Assembly: GCA_009823505.1 (NCBI GenBank)
Contig: VZQC01005585.1
Coordinates: forward strand, 688,781-752,780
From: Rhizomys pruinosus
Lineage: Eukaryota > Chordata > Mammalia > Rodentia > Spalacidae
DNA length: 64,000 bases
Reading direction: 5' to 3'
The notes under the pieces were generated by a model. The model did not search any database. It was not told the DNA's origin and saw only the letters and a list, made by a program, of their open reading frames with translations. A program made the translations under genes and the position numbers. This document shows, piece by piece, positions 1 through 11,987 of this stretch (position 1 is its first letter; each line of letters begins with the position of its first letter).

Positions 1-266
1 TGCTGGGTTGATCAGGCTCTTCACAAAGAGGATTCAACAAGTGCTAAGGCTCATGTAACCTAGGCCAAATTAAGTAAAATTGTAAACCAACGAGAAAATA
101 ATACCTGCTTTCCTTTTCTCTCCATTTCTAAGTAATTAGGGAAAAAATTTAAAGACCCATTTGAATTATTTGTGGACCAAAGAAAAATGTATAAGGGAAA
201 TTACAACATGAATAGAAGTAAAAGCTACACTGGGAAGAATGCCCCAGGTTTGCTTTCTGGTTTTTA

Positions 267-445
267 TTTTATTTTATTATTATTATTATTTTTTTTTTTT
301 TGGTCTTTTCGAGACAAGGTCTCCCTGTAGCCCCAGCTGGCCTGGAGCTTGCTCTGTAGACCAGGCTGGCCTTGAACTCACAAAGATCTGCCTGCCTCTG
401 TCTCCTAAGTGCTAGGATCAAAGGCGTGCGCCACCACGCCCAGCC
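267..445 (-). mobile_element. B1 SINE
   Basis: Reverse-complement B1: a poly-T run, then GGTCTTTTCGAGACAAGGTC, down to the CCACCACGCCCAGCC head. It is flanked by near-identical target-site duplications reading TGCTTTCTG(G)TTTTTA at 251-266 and 446-460, which fixes the insertion borders. Confidence 0.93.
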
Positions 446-1640
446 TGCTTTCTGTTTTTATGAGAAACTGCTTGTGCCTGCTATCAGCACCCCCAGACAG
501 TTTCTCATCTAACTTGTCACTGACTGTAAGTCTGTTGCTTAATAGTATGGCAGCCACTGTCAAACTGTGGTTTTTATACCCTGGAACTGAGATGTTACTG
601 TCAACTGTTCATCGGAGTTAATGCTTAGTATAAAATAAAACACAAAATTACCCATTAGCAATATTTTCTAATAATTGCATATTGAAAGGATGAAAGGTTA
701 GATTTGTTCAATTTAATAAAATGCGTTATCTGAATTGTTTTCACTGTGTCTTTTTAGTTTTAAAAATAAAACAGGAATTTACAAAAAAAAAAAAAAAGTG
801 GTGAGAGATTGACAAAGACATTCAAGATCGACCCCCGGCCTTCATATGCACAAAAAGGAGCATTCAGACCTACTTTTATCTTGGGACAATTATTTAACCC
901 TTGTCCTTCTACTCTACAAAATTATATTTAAAAAAATGGTAAACCAAACCTATGTTGTTACTAGGAAACATAGTGTTTCATTATTTTTGGCTTATAGTTT
1001 AAAGATATGGAGGTAATTATAGTTGTTTAAATAATTATATTAAAATATCACTGAATATATCTATACAGATTCAATTAAAATATGAATTTTCCTCTAAAAT
1101 AGTCCATAGTCAAAAATCAACTCAACTAAAAAGATATCAGAAGTTACTTAAATAAATTATGCACACTGCAATTTTATTGCTTCCTCTATGGCATACATTA
1201 CTGTAAAGTGTATAGCATGACAGTTTGTCAGGTTTTTTAAAATCATATTTGATGAACAGTTTTTCCTCTTATAAAAACATTCTTTTGAAGATTTTGCATC
1301 AGGATTATCTGCTTATTTTGTCCTCCTGAAGTACATTTGATGATTCTGAGGAAAAAATAACATGGATATAAATGAGTGGATTTTACATTGGGACTGGCAT
1401 GTATGAAACGGACCTTATCCCATCTTCTCCTACATAAACCTTTGACTTTCTATAAATATGAAGCCAAAAGGCAGTGTTGGAAATAAGGCCTTTTTAGAAG
1501 TATAACAAAATTCTCTTGTAAGATAACGGTTCTCAACTGTTATCTGAGAGCTATGTACTACTCATTCACCTAGGCTATAATAGCAAAGTAATATAGGCTA
1601 AAGAGTTTATCTATATATACAACAGAATTGGGTTTATTAA
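446..1640. other. AT-rich non-coding sequence, nothing recognised
   Basis: AT-rich sequence with a short A tract near 782-797. I see no exon, RNA gene or clear repeat. Short open frames here lack any recognisable protein. Confidence 0.5.
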
Positions 1641-1856
1641 GTTATTTTTATATACTTTATTGTTTTTACTTTATATGTATGTGGGTATTGCCTGCTTGTA
1701 TTTAAGTGGACTTTTGTCATGCAGAAGAGGGTGTCAGATTCCTTAGAACTGGTGTTACAGACAATTGCTAGCTCCCATGTGGCTGCTGGGACCCTAACTC
1801 AGGTTCTAGGCAAGAGTAGCCAGTGCTCTTAAACAGTGAGCCAGCTCTCCAACCCC
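1641..1856 (-). mobile_element. B2/B3-type SINE, diverged
   Basis: Reverse-complement tRNA-derived SINE. Landmarks are CAGAAGAGGGTGTCAGATTCC, CCCATGTGGCTGCTGGGACC and the terminal CAGTGAGCCAGCTCTCCAACCCC. Divergence from the young B2 copies elsewhere in the window suggests an older insertion. Confidence 0.8.
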
Positions 1857-2049
1857 AAAAGTTGTTTTTAAGCAGGAAGTTTAATATAAAGAATCTCCAG
1901 GAGAAATTCAGACACACTGTAGAGCAGGGGTGTAGGCTTCTTAAAGAAGAACATCCTAGACTGGAAATTGTAAATAGCAAGCATGCTTTCTCAAGGTTGA
2001 GGGAGGCAGAGCTAGTTGCCATTAAGGCTTGTGGTGGTGATATTCTCAC

Positions 2050-2239
2050 TGTGGTCCTCTCTGCAATCACAGCCCCAAAGCCTCTTGCTTTTACCAAGAA
2101 TGCAAGTCTCAGTAGGTTAGGGACTGCATAACCTCATTTAGCTTGTATCGAATCTTTAAAGGACTGATTTCCAAATTTAGTCTCTGTGAGTGTTAGGGCT
2201 TAACATACGATTATATGGAGATACAATTCAGTTCATAAC
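2050..2239. repeat. Ancient MaLR-like LTR fragment
   Basis: The tail (CCTCATTTAGC..., AAAGGACTGATTTCCAAATTTAG, ATACAATTCAGTTCATAACA) resembles the terminal part of mammal-wide MaLR LTRs, read in reverse. The family call is by eye. The left border is uncertain. Confidence 0.5.
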
Positions 2240-2379
2240 ATACATTTTTACCCAACTTAATAAAATACTGTGAAAGTCTGACAAGAAAATGGTAAACAAT
2301 GAGATGAGAAAAAATGAATTATTACACTTTTCACTATTCTTTGTGTATTTTTTTAAGTTCTGGGCAATTAATTTTGGAA

Positions 2380-2850
2380 CATTTTAAAAAGTTTTTATTG
2401 AGCTTTTGTAATTTCATAGAACACTACTTAATCAAGTTTAGATTCCCTCTCCCTTCTTTGTCCCTCCAGCCTCCCACCAGACCTAGTGAGTCCTATCCAG
2501 TCAAGCATTTGTCCCCAGAGGTCCTTAAGTGCAAATTCAATCTCAGGAGTCTAGTTGGCCCATCTAGGGATCATAGGAAAGGCATAATCTCTCTCACCCA
2601 GTAACCATCAGTCTCTGATATTTCTCAGTCCAGGGTTGGCCCACCTCCCATTTCTTTCCTCCCCTCTGTATCCTTGCATAATTGAGTTGGTATGGGTCTT
2701 GTGCTCAATACCGCTATGACCCAAAGTTCACCTGTGCAAGTTTCTGATGGCCTGAAATCCTCTGCTCCCTTGTGTTCATGAACCAGCCCTTTCCACCCCC
2801 TCTTCTGCAATGGTCTCTGAGCCACGGTAGGCAAATGATGCAAGCATTAT
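2380..2850 (-). mobile_element. L1 3'-UTR-like fragment
   Basis: GTTTTTATTGAGCTTTTGTA followed by pyrimidine-rich CCCTCTCCCTTC, then CTTCTGCAATGGTCTCTGAG, matches the general pattern of rodent L1 3' ends read in reverse. It is diverged, and both limits are approximate. Confidence 0.45.
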
Positions 2851-3384
2851 TTCTATCATCATTCATGTTAAGATAACACAGAAGTTTCTATGGAGGAAGA
2901 AATAATTTATGAAAATTCATGACTTAATATCTTAAAGTATACTTACTTAAAGTGACTGAAAAATATACATTGAAAAACAAGTGACTCGGTTTATAAAAGT
3001 CTTCTCTTTGGACTCCGCCCACTGAATCTTGGTAACAGAGAAGTCTCTTCTCCATTTTGTTAATGTTTAGCATTAAAATATGCTATTTGCATCAGTAAAA
3101 TAATAATTATGTTGCTTATTTTTCACTTAAATAAGAAAGTAGTTTTGAAAAAAATATTTCTAAATTAAAAATAATGTCTTACTGTTGGCTGAAGAAATTT
3201 TCCTGGATTTTACATAGGAATTAGTAGAAATTCAAATATGTTTGAACTATCTAAATACAGTTTTATTTAGTAATGAGTTCATTGGTATGCTGATAAAATT
3301 TTTCAGCTAACTATCAAGCTTAGGCAGCAGGTAATATCCTTTTCTGCTATGGTTTTGAAAACAAGTCCCACCATGTGAATGACT
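2851..3384. other. AT-rich non-coding sequence, nothing recognised
   Basis: No coding potential, RNA gene or repeat recognised. Confidence 0.45.
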
Positions 3385-3625
3385 GAAACAACAGAAATTT
3401 ATTTTCTCTCAATTCTGCAGGCTGGAAATGCTCAAAATCAAGTTGTCCACAGGACTGGTTTCCTCTGAGGCCTCTGCTTGGCCTGAAGATGCCCACCTTC
3501 CCTCCTTGTCTTTATTTGGTCTTCCCTTTATGTGTGTCTGTTTCTGTGACTGCTGGTTAAGACTATGGTCAGTCGTTTCCAGGGTCTTTTCCCCTTATCC
3601 AAATTACTGAAAATAATGGCTTATG
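3385..3625. repeat. Ancient MaLR-like LTR fragment (half)
   Basis: AACAGAAATTTATTTTCTCT, CAATTCTGCAGGCTGGAAAT, TTCCTCTGAGGCCTCTGCTT and TTTGGTCTTCCCTTTATGTG are landmarks of mammal-wide MaLR-type LTRs in reverse. It may pair with the piece at 4.36-4.59 kb. Confidence 0.5.
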
Positions 3626-4174
3626 CAGATTCACAAGTGTAGCTTTATTTGAAGCAAAGCAACAGGAGGCTACATGTGTGATGATATTCCAAGGTTTCAG
3701 GTGTTTGTTTGTTTGTTTTTTTTTTTTAATGAGATCTAAAGGATAGAGCAGTTGGTCACTGAGGATGATGGTTTGGGTAGTTCTCCAACATGATTGATGT
3801 AGTTAGTCATGTATTCATTTTTCCTATAGCACATATCCCATACCATAATGAATATGATTTTAGTCATATGAATACCCAGGTATCCATAGACTTAAGATGG
3901 CAAATAAGAGATTCTCCCTAAAATTTCATTTGAAAGGCACAGTTTGCCTTGGTCCTCATGCATCCCAAACTACTTCAGGCCAAATTGGCCATTCTATTCT
4001 TCTCCATAAGTGGATCTATTGGGAATACACTTGAATAGAAACTAAGTTTAATTGGTGTGAGAGATGGAGAAACTTATACTATTGTTTAGAGAGGGACATA
4101 TGTACATCATACACAGCCTGATTTCAGGTGGAGGTACAAAGGAGTCCTGAAGTTGCTAGGTGTATTGTTTGTAG

Positions 4175-4176
<2 letters not shown>

Positions 4177-4206
<30 letters not shown>
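4177..4206. repeat. (GT)n microsatellite
   Basis: Uninterrupted GT dinucleotides, about 15 units. Confidence 0.95.
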
Positions 4207-4209
<3 letters not shown>

Positions 4210-4361
4210 TGTACATAATATGTGTACATAACAGAACTAGGCTGTTGAATGTATTGCTATAAGAGAGGGTATGTGTATAACCCCAAACCAAATAGAGGCC
4301 TAGGTTTCATGTGTTTGCCTGCCTCATGTACTTGTAACAATATGAGTTAGATTAGTACTGA

Positions 4362-4590
4362 CTCAGATGATGTCATTTGAACTTAATCACCTCTGTTATG
4401 ACCTAATGATGGGCAAAGCTGATGTTTACCTTCCTAGAGTTACCAGGAAAATGGGAGATGGGGTGTGAAGAGAACCAAGAGGAAGGGATAGATCATCAGT
4501 GGCCTCCAGGGCTATTAATCCCTGTCTAGCTACCTAACACTATAGGTTGAGTTTTAAACATATGAATCTTAGGGGAGCACAATTAAGCTT
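4362..4590. repeat. Ancient MaLR-like LTR fragment (half)
   Basis: GATGTCATTTGAACTTAATC, ATCACCTCTGTTATGACCTA and AAACATATGAATCTTAGGGG with GAGCACAATTAAG match the second half of the same MaLR-like consensus, in the same orientation as 3385-3625. Confidence 0.45.
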
Positions 4591-4628
4591 AAATAACTGT
4601 TAAATTTTTTAAAATGCACATCTATTCC

Positions 4629-4853
4629 AGCCAGAGAGATGGCTCAGTGGTTAAGAGTATGGACTGTTCTTGCAGAGGACCAAGGTTCAATTCCTAGCAC
4701 TCACATGGTGGCTGACAACTGTCAGTAACTCCAGTTCCAGATGATCTGATGTCCTCTCCTGACCTCCATGGCACTGTACCACATGGGCACACTTACACAC
4801 ATGCAGGCAATACACACATACACACAAAATAAAAATTTAAAAATAAGATATTT
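4629..4853 (+). mobile_element. B2/B3-type SINE
   Basis: Forward copy. The head AGAGAGATGGCTCAGTGGTT carries the tRNA-like A box, and GGTTCAATTCCTAGC is the B box. The body runs to an AAAATAAAAATTTAAAAATA tail. Confidence 0.88.
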
Positions 4854-6046
4854 TAAAAAAAATTAAAATGCATAGCTATTAATATGAAACAAGTTTCCAA
4901 TAATCTTTCTCTTGGGATTTAAATCATAGAACTATATAATATCCAGATTTATGCTATAAAAATTAATATTTCTAAGAACACAATTCTCTCTTGAAGAAAT
5001 CTGTATAAGCTCATGATAGACCAAGTGCCATGTACCAGAGATTTTTTTGACTGTAGATTAGACATATAAGGCATTTTGCATTATTTATTTGTGACTGGGC
5101 CTTCGAATACATCTTATAAAAATGTTCTATCTGCCAGAAAATTGTGCTGAATTGTCTCTTGTAGCTTCCACACAATCAATCCTTGTGACAAATTTAGGGC
5201 TCTGGGCAGCACATTCTCTGGATTGGGACAATGGTTTATTTCACAATGCAGTAAGACCAAAGAATGCAAACTTGCCACCCATTCCTAAATGTGCAACCTG
5301 TGTGTGCACTAGCACCTTCCCTCCAGAGAAACCACTTTCATTTTTTCAAAGAATTAGAAAGAATACTTTCTCTGTTCTTTTTTCTCTTAATTTTTTTATT
5401 GAGCTTTTGTATATTTCATACATTTCTTAATTGAATTTTCTCTGCTCTTTTGATATTTAGTGGCAACTGATTTCCACTCAGTTATAGAGTAGGAACATTT
5501 ACCCATTGCCCAAAAAAAAATCTTGGAAAGATAATCACAGATCTTGAAGTAAACTGGAAGCCTAATGCATTCTTCTCCCTATTCTCTTTCAAAGAACCAA
5601 GGTTTACTCCAAATTTAATGTATTTTTTTGGAACCTGTAAGCATTAAAAATAGTATTGAAATCTCATCTTCAAAAATTTGAATTTACATGAAGCTGATAA
5701 GCAAGCTATAGACATGATACTCAGATCCAAAATAAAGCTGTGAAAACATTTGGGATTTGCTGAAGAACACTAAGCCTCAGTCTCCCAGACATTAATAAGA
5801 AGACAATAAATATTTTTGGATAAATAGCATCTAAAAGTAGTTTAGCTTGGGTTATCAAGGATATTGAAGTCTGGTGGTTGTCTATCAAGTTTTCTAGGTT
5901 CTTGTGTCCTGAAAGAAGGAATTGAACAAAACATACTAGTAGTATCTGAAGAAGATGTAGCTTATTTAAAAAGTAGTGGACTTCCAAGGAGAAGAAATTA
6001 GGCCAGAGATAGAATGAAGGTTAGAAGCTCAAAGTGCCACAGCTAA
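4854..6046. other. Non-coding sequence; short L1-like scrap
   Basis: Mostly unrecognised. The stretch at 5390-5440 (TTTTTTATTGAGCTTTTGTA) resembles the start of a reversed L1 3' end, as at 2.39 kb. Confidence 0.4.
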
Positions 6047-6058
6047 AGGGTCGTGACC

Positions 6059-6308
6059 CTCTTTTTTTTTTTTTTAATTTTATTTATTTCTGTATGTATG
6101 AATGTACTGTCTGCATGCAGGTTTGTGCACCCGTGTCATGCAATGCCGCGGAGGTCAGAAGAGGGCGTCGGATTCCCCTGGAACTGGAGTTCTCCTGGAA
6201 TTTGAGTTTTGGACGGTTCTCGGCCGCCATGTGGATGCTGGGGATCGAACCCGGGTCCTCTGCAAGAGCGGTCGGTGCTCTTAACCGCTAGGCCATCTCT
6301 CCAGCCCC
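6059..6308 (-). mobile_element. B2 SINE, young
   Basis: Full-length reverse B2 that keeps many CpGs (GCAATGCCGCGGAGG, CTCGGCCGCCATG). It is bounded by a perfect 12-bp target-site duplication AGGGTCGTGACC at 6047-6058 and 6309-6320. Confidence 0.96.
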
Positions 6309-6320
6309 AGGGTCGTGACC

Positions 6321-7032
6321 TTCTATGGATCATGTGCAGTGTGAATTTTCTTCCCACTAGCCCCACCCACCCCCACCTACATGTCTACCTGTTGCCTGTG
6401 GGTTTCAGTGGAGAGTTACCAGTCTTCCTTTGGGGCAGCTGGGTTCTTTCATATGCTAATCCTACAGGCTTCCTGCACACTCAGTTCTCTGGTTTTTCTG
6501 CCTTGGTCAGCACTGATTAAGTCTTTTGGCTAATTTAACTGCCTCCCATCCCCCCTGACTGTGGATGCTTTCCTCATAAAATATTTTGAAAAACCACCAA
6601 AGTTTGTATGTAAATGAACTAATAAAGGGAAACAATATTAGATTATCTATAGGATAACCATTACCATTTAATATAGCATTTTTGTAGAACGTAAAACCTA
6701 TGGGAAATGGATAGAAAGCTTGATGACTATTCATTGTGGCACTACCTAGCCAGTCCACAAACACGGGTATGGAACATTGCAGCGTGTAGGCAAAGTGAAT
6801 ACAAGAAAAAAGAAAAAACACAAACAAGAAAAGGGATAAGCCATTCTTTCCCATATAAACCACTCAGACAAGATAGAGAACAATAAACACTTACAGTAAT
6901 GCACATGGATGTAAGAAATACAGGCAAAAAAATGCTCATCAAGATTTGTTAAATTGAAAACTAGTGGAGTAAAAGCAAACAGGTAGGGAAAATGTTCCGA
7001 GTTTGAACGAACAGCGCTCATGGTGTTTATTT
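6321..7032. other. Non-coding sequence, nothing recognised
   Basis: Several overlapping open frames of up to 118 codons occur on the minus strand, but their predicted products are low in information and unlike known proteins. I see no exon signal. Confidence 0.4.
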
Positions 7033-7147
7033 GTTCTTTTCTTTACAAGTTCTTCTATGTAGCCTTGGCTGGTTTGGCACTGTCAGAGATTCTTCTGCCT
7101 TTGCCTCATGAGTGCTGAGGTTAAAATTTTGTACCACCTTGCCGGGC
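7033..7147 (-). mobile_element. Old B1-like SINE
   Basis: Diverged reverse B1: TTCTATGTAGCCTTGGCTGG ... TCTGCCTTTGCCTCATGAG ... TACCACCTTGCCGGGCC. The poly-T end is decayed. Confidence 0.7.
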
Positions 7148-8165
7148 CATTTGGTCATAATTTACTTAATTGTAATTTTGTGACTGTGGAGTCCATGAGG
7201 CAGTCAAGATTCTCCTTCAGAAATTAAGGCTTTGCTTCCACACATACTGTGAGTGCTTCCTTCCATAAAAGCTGAGATTGTTACCCACAAAACCCCTCCC
7301 CTCTCAGCCTCCCGACAAGATTGCTTTCAGTGACAAGAGTTGCCTCTCCCTCATGGCTACATGGTACCTGTGACCTTTGGAAGGACAGTTCAATGAAGCT
7401 CAGTTCAAAAGGACCTGCGGGGTTGGGAGCCGTCGCACTGGAGACCACCCCTCAGCTGAACTTGTCCAGTCCCCTCCTTTCCATTGCTATTAAGAACATG
7501 AATCCAATAACCCTCCTTTACATTCATCTCTAGCTTGTAATATAGTTCTTGAAAAAGCCAGCCTGGATTTAGTGCTTTTAGGTGTGGTCTAAGAGTATAG
7601 ATGCTGGAAGATATTTTAGAACTAAATCATTTTCTGCCTGGCTGACAATGGGCACAAGGTGGCAGTACAATTGCTAAAATTCTTAACAGTAGTATCCTCA
7701 GTGTCAGTACTGGTTGTACAAGTACCTTAGTGGTATCATATATAAAATATGTGATATAATAATGGAAATATCAAGTCCAAGAACAATGGTGTTGGGTGAC
7801 TGACCACTATTAAACTTTATTAAGAAGTGAACAAGTTAGGCTATTTACCAAGATTAAGGGGATTAAAAGAAAACAAAAGTGATCTGGAACATGGGTAGAG
7901 CTAAGTGGGTTAATAGCCCCAGAGTATTGAAATCAGAGTCTTCAGAGCCCTTGTGTTATCAGAATTTTTATGGCAAAGCATGGACTTAGGCCAACCAAGT
8001 AGGCTCAAAAACTTGTTACCAATAAGCCAATTAAAGACATAAGTAATGGTTAAACTGCAGAGTAGAGATTCACTCAATGTGGCCATATTGGAAAAAGGGA
8101 AAGAGAAAAGGGTCCAGTGATCCATCCAAGTCTAGTTTCAGGATACTGATATAGCTACCTTTCGG
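7148..8165. other. Non-coding sequence, nothing recognised
   Basis: No repeat, exon or RNA gene recognised. The frame at 7321-7533 carries no recognisable domain. Confidence 0.4.
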
Positions 8166-8183
8166 TTTAAACAGGGATGAGTA

Positions 8184-8411
8184 GAGCTGGATAGATAACT
8201 CTGTGGTTAAGGGCACTGACAGCTCTTGCAGAGCACCTGGGCTCAATTCCCAGCACCCACGTAGACGCTAATAGCTGTCCATACATAACCCAATTCCAGG
8301 GTATTCAACACCTTCTTCTGAGGTCCACTGGCATTGCACAACAGGGGTGCTCTTACACACATGCTGCCAATACAATCATATACATAAAATAAAAATAATG
8401 AATGAAATATA
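8184..8411 (+). mobile_element. B2/B3 SINE
   Basis: Forward copy, with CTCTGTGGTTAAGGGCACTG in the A-box region and GGGCTCAATTCCCAGCACCC in the B-box region. A perfect 18-bp target-site duplication TTTAAACAGGGATGAGTA lies at 8166-8183 and 8412-8429. Confidence 0.95.
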
Positions 8412-8671
8412 TTTAAACAGGGATGAGTATGCATAACTGAGCGGTCCTGATCAAGGTGTGGCCCACCTAACCTGAACTCATCCTTATTTCATCATGCTTT
8501 TTTTTAGTGACCTTGTGGGCCCAAGTGAGAAATCAATGTTTCACAATAGCTTGCTAAGGTGCCCAGTTCCTCGCATATAGCTGACTTTTTTCTCTGTTTA
8601 CTCTATGGTCAGGCTGTGACACAAAGTAGTATACAACATTAGCACAGTCAAGATTAAAAGCCAGGTCAGGG

Positions 8672-8673
<2 letters not shown>

Positions 8674-8707
<34 letters not shown>

Positions 8708-8853
8708 TCTTTTTGAGACAGGTCTCCCTGTAGCTCCAGCTGTCCTGGAAACTCACTTTGTAGACCAGGCTGGCTGGCCTGGAACTCACAGAGATCCGCC
8801 TGCCTCTGCCTCCCAAGTGCTAGATTAAAGGGTTGCGCCACCACGCCCAGGCA
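8674..8853 (-). mobile_element. B1 SINE
   Basis: Reverse B1 with a poly-T run of about 33 nt, GTCTTTTTGAGACAGG and CACCACGCCCAGG. It contains short indels relative to its siblings, including a duplicated GGCTGGCTGG. Confidence 0.92.
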
Positions 8854-8857
8854 GGTC

Positions 8858-9112
8858 TTTTTTTTTTTTTTTTTTAATTTTTTTTTTAATTTTTATTTTA
8901 TTTCTTGATGTGTATATGTACTTTCTGCATGCAGTTTGTGCACCCGTGTGCGTGTCACTCAGAAGAGGGTATTGGATTCCCCTGGAGCTGGAGTTCTCCT
9001 GGAATTGGAGTTTCAGACGGTTCTTAGCCGCCATGTGGGTGGCTGGAGGATCGAACCGCGTCCTCTGTAAGAGCGGTCGGCGCTCTTAACCCGTGGCCAT
9101 CTCTCCCAGCCC
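8858..9112 (-). mobile_element. B2 SINE, with small indels
   Basis: Reverse B2 directly abutting the B1. The CpG-rich body is young in type, but it has several 1-10 base deletions or insertions (GTGCGTGTCACTCAGAAGAG, GGATCGAACCGCGTCC). GTCAGGGTCTTTT (about 8665) and GTCATGGTCTTTT (about 9115) may be the target-site duplication around the B1/B2 pair. Confidence 0.9.
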
Positions 9113-9453
9113 TATGTCATGGTCTTTTAAGGAAAGGGTGCAGCTATAATTCTAGTTCACTCAGAGAGCTAAACACAAGACCAAGTGCTAGGACAGCATA
9201 GCATTTAAGACCTTTTGGCAACCTGTGCTATGCAATGTCAATTTCAGTATATTGGGCCACATTTTGTAGCTATCTTAGAATGCATATGGCCAGAGGGCTA
9301 CAGGTCAGACACACCTGTGAGCATTTGCTTACTGGAAGAGAGAATTCACACGATCAGGGATCTGAAATGTATGTCCACTTCTTACCACAATAACCCTTAA
9401 CCAGTGGGGTCTGAAATACAGAATACTAATGGGGGCAGAAAGGAGAAACTCAC
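9113..9453. other. Non-coding sequence, nothing recognised
   Basis: No recognisable gene or repeat. Confidence 0.4.
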
Positions 9454-9840
9454 TGTTCTAGTTTGCTTTCTGTCGCTGTGATAAATGCCATGGCCAAAAG
9501 TAACTTGGGGAGGAAAGGGATTTTTCATCTTATAGGTTACATTTCATCAGAGGAAAGTCAGAGCTGCAACTCAAGGCAAGATATTGAAGCAGAAGCCACT
9601 GAAAGATGCTGCTTACTGGCTTCTCCAGGCTCACCTTCAGCTACCTTCCTTATAAGCCCACACTTCCCTGCTTAGGAATGGTACTGCCCACAGTGGGTGG
9701 GGCCCTACTATGCCAATTAACAATCAACCAAATGCCACATAGACATGTTCATGGGCCAATTACCCATAAGGAGGCAATTCTTCAGTTCAGTTTCCCTCTT
9801 CCCAAGTGTGTCAAGTTGACAGCTAGGGTTAACCATCACA
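9454..9840 (-). mobile_element. Solo LTR, ERVL-MaLR (MT-like)
   Basis: On the minus strand it starts TGTGATGGTTAACCC with a CTGTCAACTTGACAC motif. It has a central GGGCCCCACCCACTGTGGGC block and ends near TTATCACAGCGACAGAAAGC ... CTAGAACA. This is the typical rodent MT-type MaLR layout. No internal region is seen, and no clean 5-bp target-site duplication was found. Confidence 0.8.
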
Positions 9841-11199
9841 GCATCTGAAGGCCACAGACACACTCACAACTAAGCAGTTCCAAGAAAGGTTTGTATGTGC
9901 CAATAGGAAGTGAGCTGTGGTATCCTGGCTGGCTCTTTTTAAGCAATGTGCTCTATGAGCTGCTCGAACATTCTATACCTAGCACAGGGCTTGTCTGAGC
10001 ATCACAGGCGAACCATGCAGTTATACTAGACCCATCCCTCAAATTGCCTATTGAACTTCTCCTATAAATGAAGACTTAAAACCTTTCAAGAGGCAATAAT
10101 TGACAAATGACCATTACTCCATTCACCCTCCGATTTGCTCCATGCTTTGTGAGATGATGACAGATGTAAATATTTGGTGTCTGTCATCCACATTCAGTCA
10201 TTTCTTGCAAGGAGGGAAGGCTAGCAACATGATACAGCAAATGAAAACACCATTCTCATTGTCTTAATTTGACCACTTAGAAGGATTTTTTTGCTAAACA
10301 TATTAGTTTAAAAGTGAAATCTAAAATAATTCATTATTTCTTGAACTCTACCTAACCTAAAATATTTATAGCTCAATAAAAGCTTCAGTGATTTTATAAT
10401 TGAGATTATATATAAAACATAATTAACACTGGCAAATTCTAAGAACAAATAATGAAAAAATTTATTAATGTCATGCCCTAGCTCGTTTACTGATTAAAAA
10501 CTTAATTCCTGTGTTTAATGCTATGTATCTATTTATATGTATGAATGTGAGTCTGAGTATGCATTTAACAGTTAATGTCCGAATTATGAAAACACAAATA
10601 TCAGCAATTTTCAATGCTGTTTAGCTTGTTTCTAAAAAACCAACACATTTGAACTAAGTGCAATCAAAGTCTCTAACTCCAAATCCAAAGTTGTTATAAT
10701 ATAAAAACACTAGTTGCATCTTTTATTTGGTAAATTTTTATGTTCTCAATTTCAGTATTGTTTGTACTTTATCCCTCACAGTTTTACCAATTCTTAAATT
10801 TATCTGCTGTTCTTGATGCAATAATTGTTTTTGCATGTTCTTTAACATGGCACCCTATAACCATGTAAGTTTGCCATATCCCACTAATGTCTTTTATTCT
10901 CATCTACTATTCCTAATAATTCTATCCATGCCTATGACTTCCAAGTGTCTTTGTAATATCAGTGCCTTCTGCTTTTCCATCACTGTCTTTGTTTCCTCCT
11001 CTGAACTCTGGAGTCTTGTAGACATTTACTGTCTTATTCCCTTGAATATTTCAATGACACCTTAAATCTAGTATGCCCAAATGAAAGTATCACCCACATT
11101 TGACCACAAGTCTGTTCCTTTTCCAAGATCTCCTGCTCATACATCTTTATCCATCCAGTTGCTAAAAGCATGCAAGAATCATACTTTATAACCTTATTT
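9841..11199. other. AT-rich non-coding sequence, nothing recognised
   Basis: Long stretch without clear repeats. It could contain ordinary unique intergenic sequence; I see no exons. Confidence 0.45.
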
Positions 11200-11413
11200 C
11201 TGTTTTTAACAATTTATTATTTTTATTTTACATGTATAAGTGCATTCCCTGTATGCAAGTGCACCCATGTTGTACAATGCCATGGAGGTCAGAAGAGAGT
11301 GTCAGATCCTCTGGAATTGCCATTATGGATGGTTGTTAGGTGCCATGTGGGTCCTGAAAACTGAACCCAGGCCCTCTGCAAAAGCAGCCAGTGCACTTAA
11401 GCCCTGAGCCCCT
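11200..11413 (-). mobile_element. B2/B3-type SINE
   Basis: Reverse copy: ATGCCATGGAGGTCAGAAGA, GTGCCATGTGGGTCCTGAAA and CAGTGCACTTAAGCCCTGAG. Moderately diverged. Confidence 0.85.
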
Positions 11414-11970
11414 TTATATCCTTTGTTTTTCATTTACTTCAAACTAAAATATCTCCAAACACAGTTGGCTTTTACTACTTAAACATCTCTTACTTTCACC
11501 TTTCCTACATAGTACATATCACACTTGTATTTCATATAATTTTATAAATTATTGTGTGGGTAAGATAGTCTACCCAACTCCATTCTATCTGGAAATGTTA
11601 ATAAGACAAAGGCTGACTCTGACTTTACAAATTGTTTTTTTTTTTCTCAATTCCTATTTAAAGTTTAGCACATAGTAGGCTTTTGACAAATTTTTTGAAA
11701 GATTCAGCTGCCATATATATCTGTAACTTGAGCAGAAGTTTTACATTACAAACCCTGATGATGATGATGATGATGTGATGCCAGAAAGCCACAAAGAGAA
11801 CTTAAATAATAATAATAATAATAATAATAATAAACAAATTAATAACAGTTATATAGCTGTCTCATATCTGAATAATTGCAGGCAGAAGACACCTGTATTA
11901 GCATTTCCTTGTCTATTATTACTGTCCAATGAAGCGACCTATTGTTCAAGAGAATGCCAAATTTAAAAGA
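11414..11970. other. Non-coding sequence with (GAT)n and (AAT)n runs
   Basis: Contains a short GAT run (about 11757-11776) and an AAT run (about 11805-11833). Nothing else is recognised. Confidence 0.5.
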
Positions 11971-11987
11971 TAGAAAATTCATCTAGA

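Noticed and set aside
9454..9848. Frames of 70-80 codons at 9463-9848
   Set aside because: They fall inside the MT-like LTR and match no protein.
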